Assembly (NCBI GenBank): GCA_900472485.1
Contig: UCII01000002.1
Coordinates: 124,001 to 188,000, forward strand
From: Hyphomicrobiales bacterium
Lineage (GTDB): Bacteria > Pseudomonadota > Alphaproteobacteria > Rhizobiales > Rhizobiaceae
DNA: 64,000 nucleotides
Direction of reading: 5' to 3'
In this document: positions 28,060 to 36,611 of the stretch, piece by piece
Numbering within the stretch: the stretch's first letter is position 1
Layout of the letters: every line of letters begins with the position of its first letter
Translations under genes and position numbers: made by a program
The notes under the pieces: model-generated
Databases searched by the model: none
Told to the model about the DNA's origin: nothing
Seen by the model: only the letters and a program-made list of their open reading frames with translations

Positions 28060-28704
28060 TTTTTCTCCAATCGATTTGCCGGATCGGAACGCAGCCGGAG
28101 GTTTTCCGCCACGTTCATCAATTCGGGGTTCCCTCTTACCGAAAGCCCGGAAGACTTTCGTGCTGCCACGCTAGCGGGGCTTTTGATGCATCGGAATAGA
28201 ATAATTCGAAGTTTCTAAGTAATTGTCGTCATAAATCGGTCAAAGATGCAAAAATACACCATAAAATCACGCGATCTTAGTATGTATATAAAGTATATTA
28301 GAATTATATACGTAATAAACATACAATATGTATGTTATTAATCGAAAATTTTTTGATATTACTAAGTAAATGATACAAACTATACAATAGTTGTTGAGGA
28401 TGGGGAGCGCGCATCTTGATGCAATCTTACTCAAGTCAGTGAGATGAATTGCAGAAGGATCGAAGATCGTGGTTTCCGACCTGTCGATCTACGGGCGGAG
28501 GGGCGAAGGTGCCGCTGGGTAGTGCACCTGAAGCCGAACTTCGCGCAGGCCACTTACGAACTCGGGCAATGCGTCAGCCGATTCCCCCAGCCAAATGGCT
28601 GGATTACGAGCCCGGCGCAGTTGTGGGGCCGTCCGGCTCTTAGAATTTGGCCGACGGACCCATACAGAATACTCTGAAGCCGCCGAAGCAGGTCCCTCTG
28701 TGTT
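28060..28704. promoter_or_regulatory. AT-rich upstream region of the porin
   Basis: There is no gene in this 645-base gap. From about 28240 to 28400 the sequence is strikingly AT-rich compared with the rest of the window, with a near-perfect palindrome AACATAC-aatat-GTATGTT at 28318-28336 and several TATATA-type blocks. Such AT-rich regions before outer-membrane genes in rhizobia are bound by Ros/MucR-type or nucleoid-associated proteins; that link is inference. The part from about 28420 to 28700 has normal composition and only non-protein-like frames. Confidence 0.5.
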
Positions 28705-30171
28705 TTAATGGGCTTCCAGGGGGACCAATGGAACTTCCGCGCCATTGGCGTCGTAGAGCTTGCCGTTCAGGAAATAATCGCCGTCATGCAGGCCGGCAAT
28801 ATCCTGATAGCGGATCAGGCGTTCCGCTCCCGCGACGAAGACTGATTGCTGATCCGAATTGCCCGTTGTCAGGTGGTTGAACAAAAGGTTTAGCGTGATC
28901 GCCATCAGGGCCGCGGAGCTGATGCCGGAGTGGAAGATGGTGATGACCCATGCGGGAAAGTGCTCGTAGAAGCCCGGTGAGGCGATCGGGATCATGCCGA
29001 AGCCGATCGAGGTCGCCACGATGATGAGATTCATGTTGTTCTCGTAGTCGACTTTGGCGAGCGTGCGGATACCGCTTGCCGCGACCGTCCCGAAGAGGAC
29101 GAGGCCTGCTCCTCCGAGGACGGAACTCGGAACGGCAGCGACGATGCGGCCGACGATCGGCAGCAAGCCGAGAGCGACGAGAAAAAGGCCGCCGGTCGCT
29201 ACGACAAATCGGCTCTTGATGCCGGTCACGGCCACGAGGCCGACATTCTGGGCAAAGGCGCTCTGCGTGAAGGAGCCGACGACCGGGGCGAGAATGCTGG
29301 AAAGCATATCGGCGCGCAGGCCGTCGCCGAGTCGGCGCGCATCGACCTTGGCGCCGACGATCTCGCCGACGGCGAGGATATCCGCGGAGGTCTCGACCAG
29401 CGTCACCATGATGACGATGCACATCGAGATGATCGCCGCGGTATCGAACAAGGGATAGCCGAAATGGAAGATCTGTGGCAAGGCGACAAGCGGCCCGTTT
29501 GTCACTCGCGAGAAGTCGGCAATGCCGGCTGCATAGGCGATCCCCGTGCCGACAATGATGGCGAGCAGGATCGATAGTCTCGATATAGCGGCGCTCGCCA
29601 GCTTGCTGAGCAGCAGCACGATCACGAGCGTTGCCGCCGCAAGCAGAATATTGGCCTGGCTGCCGAAATCCGGCGCGCTCCTGTTGCCGCCCATCGCCCA
29701 GCCTGCCGCAACCGGCATCAGGGTCAACCCAATGGTCGTGATGACGATGCCGGTGACGATCGGCGGAAAGAAGCGGGTGATGCGTGAAAAGACGGGCGTG
29801 ATGAGGAGCCCGATGAACGATGCCGCGATGACTGCGCCGAGAACGGCCTGGATACCCCCATGTCCGGTAATGGCAATCATCGTCGCGACGCCGGAAAAGG
29901 ATACGCCCTGCACCAGGGGGAGGCGGCTGCCGAAGAACGGTATTCCGATCGTCTGCAGGATGGTCGCAAGACCGCCGGCAAAAAGCGATGCGGTCACGAG
30001 CAGACCCACATCGGCCGGTGTCAGGCCCGATGCCTGGCCGATGATCAGTGGAACGGCGACGATACCGCCATACATGGTCAGAACATGCTGAAGGCCATAG
30101 GCCAAATTGGCGCCGATGCTGAGTTTTTCATCTTCGGGGGACAGGGGTGTGGTATTTTCCTCTACTGCCAT
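28705..30171 (-). CDS. Nucleobase:cation symporter-2 (xanthine/uracil permease)
   Basis: A roughly 488-residue NCS2 (NAT) permease with about 14 hydrophobic segments. Features include GLQHVLTMYGGIVAVPLIIG near the start, the QGVSFSGVATM helix, the VETSADILAVGE segment with the conserved glutamate, and QSAFAQNVGLVAVTGIKSRFVV carrying the NAT signature. Relatives take up xanthine, uric acid or uracil by proton symport; which one is unclear. Start choice: ATG 30171, or TTG 30177, which has GGAGGAG at ideal spacing. The leader has a hairpin at 30205-30223 with GGAGG in its loop on the transcribed strand. Confidence 0.88.
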   Translation of the reverse strand: MAVEENTTPLSPEDEKLSIGANLAYGLQHVLTMYGGIVAVPLIIGQASGLTPADVGLLVTASLFAGGLATILQTIGIPFFGSRLPLVQGVSFSGVATMIAITGHGGIQAVLGAVIAASFIGLLITPVFSRITRFFPPIVTGIVITTIGLTLMPVAAGWAMGGNRSAPDFGSQANILLAAATLVIVLLLSKLASAAISRLSILLAIIVGTGIAYAAGIADFSRVTNGPLVALPQIFHFGYPLFDTAAIISMCIVIMVTLVETSADILAVGEIVGAKVDARRLGDGLRADMLSSILAPVVGSFTQSAFAQNVGLVAVTGIKSRFVVATGGLFLVALGLLPIVGRIVAAVPSSVLGGAGLVLFGTVAASGIRTLAKVDYENNMNLIIVATSIGFGMIPIASPGFYEHFPAWVITIFHSGISSAALMAITLNLLFNHLTTGNSDQQSVFVAGAERLIRYQDIAGLHDGDYFLNGKLYDANGAEVPLVPLEAH

Positions 30172-30204
30172 TGCCAAGGTAATCTCCTCCATACCTTTGC
30201 GTGT

Positions 30205-30223
30205 CTCGTTTCCTCCAAACGAG
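30205..30223 (-). other. Leader hairpin before the nucleobase permease
   Basis: A perfect seven-base-pair stem, CTCGTTT with AAACGAG, whose loop reads GGAGG on the minus strand, i.e. in the permease mRNA. It lies about 35 bases before the start codon. It may be part of a regulatory leader, but I could not match it to a known riboswitch. Confidence 0.3.
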
Positions 30224-30231
30224 CCCTGCAC

Positions 30232-30496
30232 GTTACGGTGTGTGCCGTCTCATGACTTTATAGAAAAATGCGAAACACCTATCTGAAGGTCGCATCCCTT
30301 CTCATGGACCGACCGCAGTCCCGGTGAATGTTCGAAAAGGACAGATCTCTATCCAGCTGAGATTGGGCGAAAACTCATCTCTCCCTGTATCGCCCGGCGG
30401 GCTTACATAGCTGCCGAAATCGATTCAGTCTCGGGAAAGAATAGACGTGCAGAGCCTGTATTAGTTTTCGATTCGAATATCATTCCGAAGATTTGG
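30232..30496. other. Intergenic region between divergent genes
   Basis: No gene seen. It must hold the promoters of the nucleobase permease (minus) and the MazG-like gene (plus). A TATAAA lies at about 30258-30263 on the minus strand, without a clear -35 partner. Confidence 0.3.
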
Positions 30497-30838
30497 ATGG
30501 ATTATATGAGTGAATACCAAAATAAAGCCGTCAGGATGCTGGCATCGACTGTCGGCGACGAGTCTCTGATGGATTTGAATGATCGCAGAGATGCGTTTCT
30601 GCACCGCGCTCTGGAGCTTTATTTTGCCGCTGGCGGCACCGAAGACGCTATCAAGCCGATGGTTGAGAAAGTCTATTCGAAAAACAAGCCGCGCGTGGAT
30701 ATAGCCGTCGGCGATGTTCTCTATAAATTGGCCGGCATCGGTCACGTATGCGATATTGATATCATACAGGCAGGTTACAATAAGCTCGACGACGCCAGGC
30801 CGACATTTGCGGGCGAGGAGCGTCATCTTCCCCGATAG
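30497..30838 (+). CDS. MazG-like protein with altered acidic motif
   Basis: A 113-residue protein whose layout resembles the MazG-like nucleotide pyrophosphohydrolases found in rhizobia and their phages: YQNKAVRMLAS, then DRRDAFLHRALELYFAAGG, a short linker and an AVGDVLYKLAGIGHVCDIDI helix. In active members the ALEL helix starts with two glutamates and the last helix has E-V-G-G; here they read H-R and A-V-G-D, so the metal-binding acidic residues are largely lost. It may be inactive or have a different role. ATG 30497 or ATG 30506 could be the start; ribosome-binding signal is weak. Confidence 0.5.
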   Translation: MDYMSEYQNKAVRMLASTVGDESLMDLNDRRDAFLHRALELYFAAGGTEDAIKPMVEKVYSKNKPRVDIAVGDVLYKLAGIGHVCDIDIIQAGYNKLDDARPTFAGEERHLPR

Positions 30839-31174
30839 GACCGGGCAAGATTCCTTTCTTGGCCATAATGAATTTCGCGAACGAGCCCGTTCGCTTTTGT
30901 GGATGCCTCGGGTTTGCCTGGACAGCAACATTGCCGTCTCTGTGCCCGCGTCCCTTCTACAAGGCCGGGATGCCCCCGCATCATCAGCCCGAAGTGAGGT
31001 ATGTTGAAGCTCCCATATCTACGTTCGCACAAATCATGCATGATGTATAAAATATAGGCAATTATCTTGTGCTGAATTAAGCATTCCGCCTCTAGGTCGC
31101 GCACCTCTTGCATGGCCTTCCTGATATTCTGAGCATCAACAATTTGAGGCGCTGCAGGAGGGAAAATACCCAAG
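30839..31174. other. Intergenic region, no gene seen
   Basis: Open frames here lack protein character. The stretch should carry the promoter of the ThDP enzyme gene; a GGAGGG lies 13 bases before that gene's ATG. No structured repeat was seen. Confidence 0.35.
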
Positions 31175-32803
31175 ATGACCGAGAATGCGATCTATGTGTA
31201 TCAATCGATTGCGCGTGCGGTTTGCGATCACGATGTCGGCACGATGTTCGGTCTCATGGGAGATGCCAATCTCTTCATGATCGACCATTATGTGCGCGGA
31301 TGCGGCGGCCGCTTCGTGCCAGCAGCGCATGAGGGTAGTTCGGTCCTGATGGCGCTTGCCTATGCCCACGTCGCGGGCAGGGTGGGAGTGGCGAGCGTGA
31401 CTCACGGTCCGGCTTTGACCAATTGCGTCACCGCGCTCACCGAAGGCGCCCGCGGCTCAATCCCCATGGTGCTCCTGGCGGGCGACACGCCGGTCGTCAA
31501 CCCGCACCATTTACAGAGCATCGACCAGCGCGAGCTCGTCAAGGCCACCGGCGCCGGCTTCGAGCAGATGCGCTCGCCGGAAACAGCAACCCGGGACGTT
31601 GCCCGCGCTTTTTACCGTGCCCGGGTCGAGCGGCGGCCGATCGTCTTGAACATGCCGGCCGATTTCATGTGGTGCGAACAGGCTCACGAGCAGGCTGTGT
31701 TCGAAGTCTTCGATGCTCCCGGATATGTGCCCGAAGGCGATGCGCTGGACAGGGCCATCGGCATGATCGCTTCGGCAAAGCGTCCGCTCATCCTCGCGGG
31801 CGGCGGGGCCTGCGGTGCGCGCGATCAGCTGATCCGGTTGGCGGACAGGTTGGAAGCGCCGCTTGCAACGACCTTGAAGGCAAAGGGGCTCTTCGGCGGT
31901 CATCCCTATAATATGGATATTTTCGGCACGCTCAGCACCCCTGCCGCCTATGACCTGATCGCCAGGGCGGATTGCCTGATCTGTTTCGGAGCGGGACTGC
32001 ATGATTTCACCACCGACAGGGGCAAGCTGCTGAAGGGCAAGCGCATCGTCCAGATCGATATGGATGCGCGCGCCATCGGCAAGAACATTCATCCAGATGC
32101 AGCTCTGGTTGCCGATGCGGGATTGACGGCAGACAATTTCGTTCATTGGCTGGACGAGGCGGAAATTCCGCCGAGCGGCTTCACTCACGAACTGGATGTC
32201 CCCTCGCTCACAACCCATCCAGGCGATCAGCGCGACAAGACGAATGCGGGATATGTGAACTACATCTGGGCGCTCGAAGAGCTGGAAAAAGCTCTACCGA
32301 AGAACAGGGTGCTTGTGACCGACGGCGGGCGTTTCATGACCGAGGTCTGGTGCCGGATTTCCGTCAGCGATCCGCGGAGCTTCGTGGTGACGGCAAATTT
32401 TGGCTCGATCGGCCTTGGATTGCAGGAAGCGATCGGCGCAAGCGTTGCCGCACCCGATCGACCGGTGGTGCTTTTCACCGGGGATGGCGGTTTCATGATG
32501 AGCGGTGTCAACGAATTCAATACTGCCGTGCGGCTCAGCCAGGACCTGATCGTCATCGTCTGCAATGATTCCGCCTATGGAGCCGAACATATCCAGTTTC
32601 GCGATCGCAAGATGGACCCTGGCCTTACCCAATTTAACTGGCCCTCGTTTGCCGAGGTTGCAACCGCGCTCGGCGGCCACGGTATTGCGGTTAGCTCGGC
32701 CGATGAGCTTGGAGGCGCTCTGGATGCCATCAGGAATCGCAATCGCCCAGTGCTGATCGAGTTGCGCCTCGATCCCAATGACGTGCCACGGATGCGCATC
32801 TGA
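31175..32803 (+). CDS. Thiamine-diphosphate-dependent enzyme, acetolactate-synthase-like
   Basis: A 542-residue ThDP enzyme with the three-domain layout of the acetolactate synthase/decarboxylase family. The first domain has the cofactor-activating glutamate in AAHEGSSVLMALAYAHVAG, the second is a Rossmann-like domain, and the third holds the ThDP motif GDGGFMM near residue 435, ending in NDSAYG near 464. Sequence detail differs from biosynthetic acetolactate synthase (no FAD-binding features that I can point to), so the keto-acid substrate is unknown. It stands alone, followed by an acyl-carrier-like pseudogene on the opposite strand. Confidence 0.85.
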   Translation: MTENAIYVYQSIARAVCDHDVGTMFGLMGDANLFMIDHYVRGCGGRFVPAAHEGSSVLMALAYAHVAGRVGVASVTHGPALTNCVTALTEGARGSIPMVLLAGDTPVVNPHHLQSIDQRELVKATGAGFEQMRSPETATRDVARAFYRARVERRPIVLNMPADFMWCEQAHEQAVFEVFDAPGYVPEGDALDRAIGMIASAKRPLILAGGGACGARDQLIRLADRLEAPLATTLKAKGLFGGHPYNMDIFGTLSTPAAYDLIARADCLICFGAGLHDFTTDRGKLLKGKRIVQIDMDARAIGKNIHPDAALVADAGLTADNFVHWLDEAEIPPSGFTHELDVPSLTTHPGDQRDKTNAGYVNYIWALEELEKALPKNRVLVTDGGRFMTEVWCRISVSDPRSFVVTANFGSIGLGLQEAIGASVAAPDRPVVLFTGDGGFMMSGVNEFNTAVRLSQDLIVIVCNDSAYGAEHIQFRDRKMDPGLTQFNWPSFAEVATALGGHGIAVSSADELGGALDAIRNRNRPVLIELRLDPNDVPRMRI

Positions 32804-32905
32804 CGATTTTTTCTGAAAGCGCGAAAGGCAAAACCGCTTTCCGGGCTCAGCGTGACGACATCGACTTGGCCAGAGCTGACGTCACCTCCTGGCCGAAGGA
32901 TTTCT

Positions 32906-33177
32906 TCAGCCGTTCGATGCTTGCTTTTGATTTGCCGCAATCGAATATTCTTCTGCGAGACGGTAGATGTCTCCGATACAGTCGATCTTGCCGCGGAGTT
33001 CGGTAAGGTGGCGGGGATTTCGAGGCCGGTCTTGTCTTCAATGAGCCATAGAATTTCGATGAAATCGAACGAGTCGATGTTGAATTCCCTCAGCCTCCGC
33101 CCAGGCGTCAATTCAGCGGGGAGGACTTCATGGCAGGCTTGATCCGCGTCTATCGCTATCTGCTTGCCCTGCTCGCT
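32906..33177 (-). pseudogene. Frameshifted acyl carrier protein-like gene
   Basis: Two minus-strand frames join to an acyl-carrier-like protein. The first reads LTPGRRLREFNIDSFDFIEI and then LWLIEDKTGLEIP, with the D-S-F serine at the phosphopantetheine position; after about 33010 the frame loses sense, while the next frame continues TELRGKIDCIGDIYRLAEEY to a TGA at 32906-32908. Removing one base in CCCCGCC near 33012 restores one protein. No ATG is seen; the frame is open to a TAA at 33178-33180 and overlaps the start of the Pr6Pr gene on the other strand. Either a decayed gene or a sequencing error. Confidence 0.6.
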
Positions 33178-33771
33178 TTATCGGGTATCGCGGTCTCATA
33201 TATCGCCATCACACCGGGCGTGCATGTTTCACGGCTGACGATGACGGTGAATTTCTTCAGCTATTTCACCATGCAATCCAATCTTCTGCTCGCTATGACA
33301 CTGCTTTGCGCGCAAATTGCGCCGCTCTCGTCAATTGGCAAATGGGCGAGCAAGCCGCCGGTACGCAGCGCCCTTCTTCTTTACGTGGGGATCGCCGGCA
33401 TCGTTTACGTTTTGATGCTGAGAGACGTTTGGCACCCTCGCGGTTGGCAACTGCTCGGCGATCAGATACTCCATTATTGCGTTCCGCTGCTGTACGCTTT
33501 GGATTGGATTTTTCTGAGCGAGCGCGGCAAGCTTTCCTGGCGCGATGTGCTCTGGTGGCTGGCTTTTCCCGCAGCCTACTCCGCTTATACGCTTTCGCAC
33601 GGATATATCTCTCACTTCTACCCTTACCCATTCCTGGATGTCCGCGATATCGGCCTTGAAGGCGTGCTGCTGAACATGGGGCTGCTGGCATCGGCCCTGC
33701 TGGTTCTGGGGGGGGTGCTGACTTTTCTCGATTGGGTCGGCGCCAAGCAACGGGCCTTCCGGCGCGCATAG
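33130..33771 (+). CDS. Pr6Pr family membrane protein
   Basis: A 213-residue integral membrane protein with about six hydrophobic segments. The family pattern is NFFSYFTMQSNLLLAMTLL near residue 45, LRDVWHPRGWQLLGDQILHYCVPLLY in the middle and FPAAYSAYTLSHGYISHFYPYPFLDV in the second half. The family is related to FAR-17a/AIG1-like membrane proteins and is of unknown function in bacteria. It converges with the MFS gene at 33837. Confidence 0.82.
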   Translation: MAGLIRVYRYLLALLALSGIAVSYIAITPGVHVSRLTMTVNFFSYFTMQSNLLLAMTLLCAQIAPLSSIGKWASKPPVRSALLLYVGIAGIVYVLMLRDVWHPRGWQLLGDQILHYCVPLLYALDWIFLSERGKLSWRDVLWWLAFPAAYSAYTLSHGYISHFYPYPFLDVRDIGLEGVLLNMGLLASALLVLGGVLTFLDWVGAKQRAFRRA

Positions 33772-33836
33772 GCAATATTGTTGCGAAGGCGAATTCGTCA
33801 CTGACCAATTCGCCGCCGCGCGGCTCTTGTTTGAGC

Positions 33837-35072
33837 TTAGCGGTCCGCCCATTCCGGCAGTTGCGTAATGGCCGCCGGGCTGGACGCGCGCGTGCCGGAA
33901 AGGATTGTCTGGCCGAGCGCCACGACCGCGACGGTTGCGATGCTCGCGGCGACCGAAACCCAGAAGCCATTTGCAGGTCCAAAGCTGTCCACTACCCAGC
34001 CGGAGACAAAGGCGCCAAGTGCCATGCCGATACCGATGCCGGTCATCACCCAGGTCACGCCTTCGGTCAGCATGGCTTCGGGCACGCGGCGTTCGATCAA
34101 GCCGAAGGCGGTGATGAAGGTGGGGGAAATGGCAACGCCGCTGAAGAAGACGGCAAAGGCAAGCAGAGCGACCGAGGTGCTGGCAGCCAGAAGCGGCAGG
34201 GAGGTCAGGGCGAGAACGCTGACGGCCATCAGCAATTGGCGCTGCAACGGCATCTTGAGGTTCAGCGCTCCGATGATGAGACCGACGACGAAGGAGCCGA
34301 GCGCATAGACGCCGATGACGATGCTGGCGGCACCCGGTTGGCCGAGCTGCTTGGTGATGGCAACGGCACTCACTTCCGCCGTGGCGAAGGTAGCACCGAC
34401 GAAGATCAGGGCGAGTGTGATGATCTGGACCGGCCGCAGCCGGATCGCCGAGCGTTGCGGGCCTGTGGAGCCAGCCGCGCGCACCTTCGGTTCCGTCGAC
34501 CGCTGCATCAGGAAAGCTGCCGATCCAACCGCGAGAAAGATGGTGCTGGCGACCATCCCGGCTTCCGGGAACAACGACACGGCAAGCCCGACGGAAAGGG
34601 ATGCGCCCATGATGTAGACGAGCTCGTCGGCGGCGGATTCGAAGGCGAAGGCCGTATTCAATTCGGGCCGGTCTCGGAAGATCTCCGTCCAACGGGCGCG
34701 CACCATGGCCGGTATGCTCGGCATGACGGCCGCGAAGAAGGCCGAGGCAAACAGCGTCCAGGCGGGCCAGACCTGGTTTGCCGCGATGACGAGAATGATG
34801 AAGGCGATGACCGAGAGGATGGTGGCGGGAGTGACGACCGCACGCTGGCCGAGCCGGTCGACGAGACGCGATATTTGCGGCGAGATAAAAGCATTGGTCA
34901 GGGCGAAGGTCGCCGAAACGGCGCCGGCCAGCCAATATTCACCGCGCGTCTGCGACAGCATGGCGACGATGCCGATAGGAGCCATGGCAAGCGGAAGGCG
35001 GGCAAAGAAGGCTGCGGCCGAAAAGCTCTTGGCGCCCGGTGCTCGGAAAATCTCTCTGTACGGATTGGACAT
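33837..35072 (-). CDS. MFS transporter divergent from a TetR regulator
   Basis: A 411-residue major-facilitator protein with about twelve hydrophobic segments and a central polar loop near residue 190-205 (QRSTEPKVRAAGS). Segment 2-3 loop reads SPQISRLVDRLGQRAV, matching the MFS signature. ATG 35072 is chosen over a start 23 codons upstream, which lies in the operator region. The divergent TetR gene and three shared palindromes point to an efflux pump induced by its substrate; the compound is unknown. Confidence 0.85.
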   Translation of the reverse strand: MSNPYREIFRAPGAKSFSAAAFFARLPLAMAPIGIVAMLSQTRGEYWLAGAVSATFALTNAFISPQISRLVDRLGQRAVVTPATILSVIAFIILVIAANQVWPAWTLFASAFFAAVMPSIPAMVRARWTEIFRDRPELNTAFAFESAADELVYIMGASLSVGLAVSLFPEAGMVASTIFLAVGSAAFLMQRSTEPKVRAAGSTGPQRSAIRLRPVQIITLALIFVGATFATAEVSAVAITKQLGQPGAASIVIGVYALGSFVVGLIIGALNLKMPLQRQLLMAVSVLALTSLPLLAASTSVALLAFAVFFSGVAISPTFITAFGLIERRVPEAMLTEGVTWVMTGIGIGMALGAFVSGWVVDSFGPANGFWVSVAASIATVAVVALGQTILSGTRASSPAAITQLPEWADR

Positions 35073-35107
35073 CGGAACATTCCCTATATTGAACGAAATG
35101 GCCGCAT

Positions 35108-35175
35108 ACATACGCAGCGTATGTGAATGAAGTAATTGCATACGCCACGTATGTCAACTAATATACGCAACGTAT
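35108..35175. promoter_or_regulatory. Three palindromic operators between MFS and tetR-type genes
   Basis: Three copies of the same palindrome lie in 68 bases: ACATACG-cag-CGTATGT at 35108-35124, CATACG-cca-CGTATG at 35139-35153, and ATACG-caa-CGTAT at 35163-35175. Centres are 30 and 23 bases apart. They fill the gap between the divergent MFS and TetR genes, so they are the likely binding sites of the TetR protein, covering both promoters. Confidence 0.8.
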
Positions 35176-35207
35176 GCAAATTAATATGGGTGATCTATGG
35201 AGACGCA

Positions 35208-35801
35208 ATGCGCAAACCTCGCAGTGAAATGATTGCGGAGACGCGAGCCAAGCTGCTCGCCGCCGGCCGTGAGGCATTCGGTAGCGTCGGCTATGCCGAT
35301 GCATCGATGGATGACTTTACAGCGGCTGCCGGACTGACGCGGGGCGCACTTTATCATCATTTCGGCGACAAGAAGGGGCTGCTGCAGGCCGTCGTCAGCG
35401 AGATCGATGCGGAAATGACCACAAGGCTCTGTCAGATCTCGTCGAAAGCGCCGTCGCGCTGGCAGGCATTCGTCGACGAGAATGTCGGTTATGTCGAGAT
35501 GGCGCTGGAGCCGGAAATCCAGCGCATCATGTTTCGTGACGGCCCCGCCGTGCTCGGCGATCCCTCCGGATGGCCGAGCGCCAACGGTTGTATCGCCACG
35601 ATTACGGAAAGCCTTCGTTGCCTTTGCGAGGAGGGTATCATCGTTGATATCGACGCGGAAGCCGGCGCTCGCCTCATCAATGCTGCAAGCAGTTGTGCCG
35701 CGCAGTGGATCGCCAATTCGGACGATCCCGAGACAATCTCGAAACGGGCAGTCGGCGCATTTCGAACCTTCCTTGAAGGCTTGCGGATCGAGAAGGACTG
35801 A
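35208..35801 (+). CDS. TetR family transcriptional regulator
   Basis: A 197-residue repressor. The N-terminal DNA-binding domain has TRAKLLAAGREAFGSVGYADASMDDFTAAAGLTRGALYHHF split as usual into helix 1 and the helix-turn-helix (about residues 10-50). The C-terminal ligand domain has LGDPSGWPSANG near residue 120, a pattern of the group that includes TetR_C_33-like proteins. TGGAGA is 6 bases before ATG 35208. It is divergent from an MFS gene with three palindromes between them and very likely represses both. Confidence 0.9.
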   Translation: MRKPRSEMIAETRAKLLAAGREAFGSVGYADASMDDFTAAAGLTRGALYHHFGDKKGLLQAVVSEIDAEMTTRLCQISSKAPSRWQAFVDENVGYVEMALEPEIQRIMFRDGPAVLGDPSGWPSANGCIATITESLRCLCEEGIIVDIDAEAGARLINAASSCAAQWIANSDDPETISKRAVGAFRTFLEGLRIEKD

Positions 35802-35817
35802 TCGGACTGGAGTTCGC

Positions 35818-36468
35818 TTAGCCGGCCGATGCGGCGGTGAAGACCGCCAGCTGAGCCTCGAAAGCCCGCTTGTAGGCAGGCCGTGCTTCCCCACGGGCGA
35901 CATAGGCAGAAAGGTTCTGATATTCCTGCAAAAGGCCGGAATCCTTCAGCCTGAGCAGGACCGATATCATCAGAAGATCGCCGGCGCTGAATGCATCCTC
36001 GAGCCAGTCGGCACTGCCGAGGCGATCGGAAAGTTCGTTCAGCCGCTGGCGGATGTGCCCATCGACCATGGACAGGCGCTGCTGATACCAGGTCTGATCG
36101 CGCTCCTGGATTCTTGCGGTTGCGCGGTCAATGATCGGCGGCTCCACCGTGGAGAGGGCAGCAAACATCCATGTTATCGCCCGTGCCCGCGCCTTGGCAT
36201 CGTCCGGTAGAAGCCCGGCATGGCGCTCCGCGATATGGAACACGATCGACCCCGATTCGAACAAGGCAAGGCCGTCCTCTTCGTAGGTCGGGATCTGCCC
36301 GAAGGGATGAAGGGCGAGATGCGCAGGCTCCTTCATCGCCTTGAAGGAGAGGAGGCGCACTTCATAAGGCTGGCCGACTTCTTCGAGGGCCCAGCGAACG
36401 CGCATGTCGCGCGCCAGACCTCTGCCGCGATCCGGCGATTTTTCAAAGGCGGTGATCGTTATCGTCAT
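35818..36468 (-). CDS. Glutathione S-transferase family protein
   Basis: A 216-residue two-domain protein. The N-terminal thioredoxin-like domain has RVRWALEEVGQPYEVRLLSF, the cis-proline region FGQIPTYEEDG and LFESGSIVFHIAER for glutathione binding; the C-terminal helical domain has the SAGDLLMISVLLR N-capping region. GGAGAG is 6 bases before the ATG. It converges with the tetR-type gene and lies 143 bases after the LysR gene on the same strand. Substrate unknown. Confidence 0.9.
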   Translation of the reverse strand: MTITITAFEKSPDRGRGLARDMRVRWALEEVGQPYEVRLLSFKAMKEPAHLALHPFGQIPTYEEDGLALFESGSIVFHIAERHAGLLPDDAKARARAITWMFAALSTVEPPIIDRATARIQERDQTWYQQRLSMVDGHIRQRLNELSDRLGSADWLEDAFSAGDLLMISVLLRLKDSGLLQEYQNLSAYVARGEARPAYKRAFEAQLAVFTAASAG

Positions 36469-36611
36469 TGCTGCTCTCCATGGCTTTGTCTGCCTTAAAG
36501 ACGATCGGCTGAACGAGATTCCGACACTCCATTTTCGAGATGGTTTTCAGAGCCGGGAGCGATGCGGGCCAATGCATCTCATTTTGCAGTTCGACCGTCT
36601 GCTGGATCAGT

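Noticed and set aside
28444..28677. Short plus-strand frames between porin and nucleobase permease
   Set aside because: No ribosome-binding site, no family pattern and several overlapping alternative frames of equal length.
30172..30330. Xanthine- or guanine-type riboswitch before the nucleobase permease
   Set aside because: The position would fit, but I could not match the conserved bases of any riboswitch class; only one simple hairpin is visible.
33732..35126. A 464-codon open frame antisense to the MFS gene
   Set aside because: Low-complexity, highly charged translation; the MFS gene explains the coding signal.
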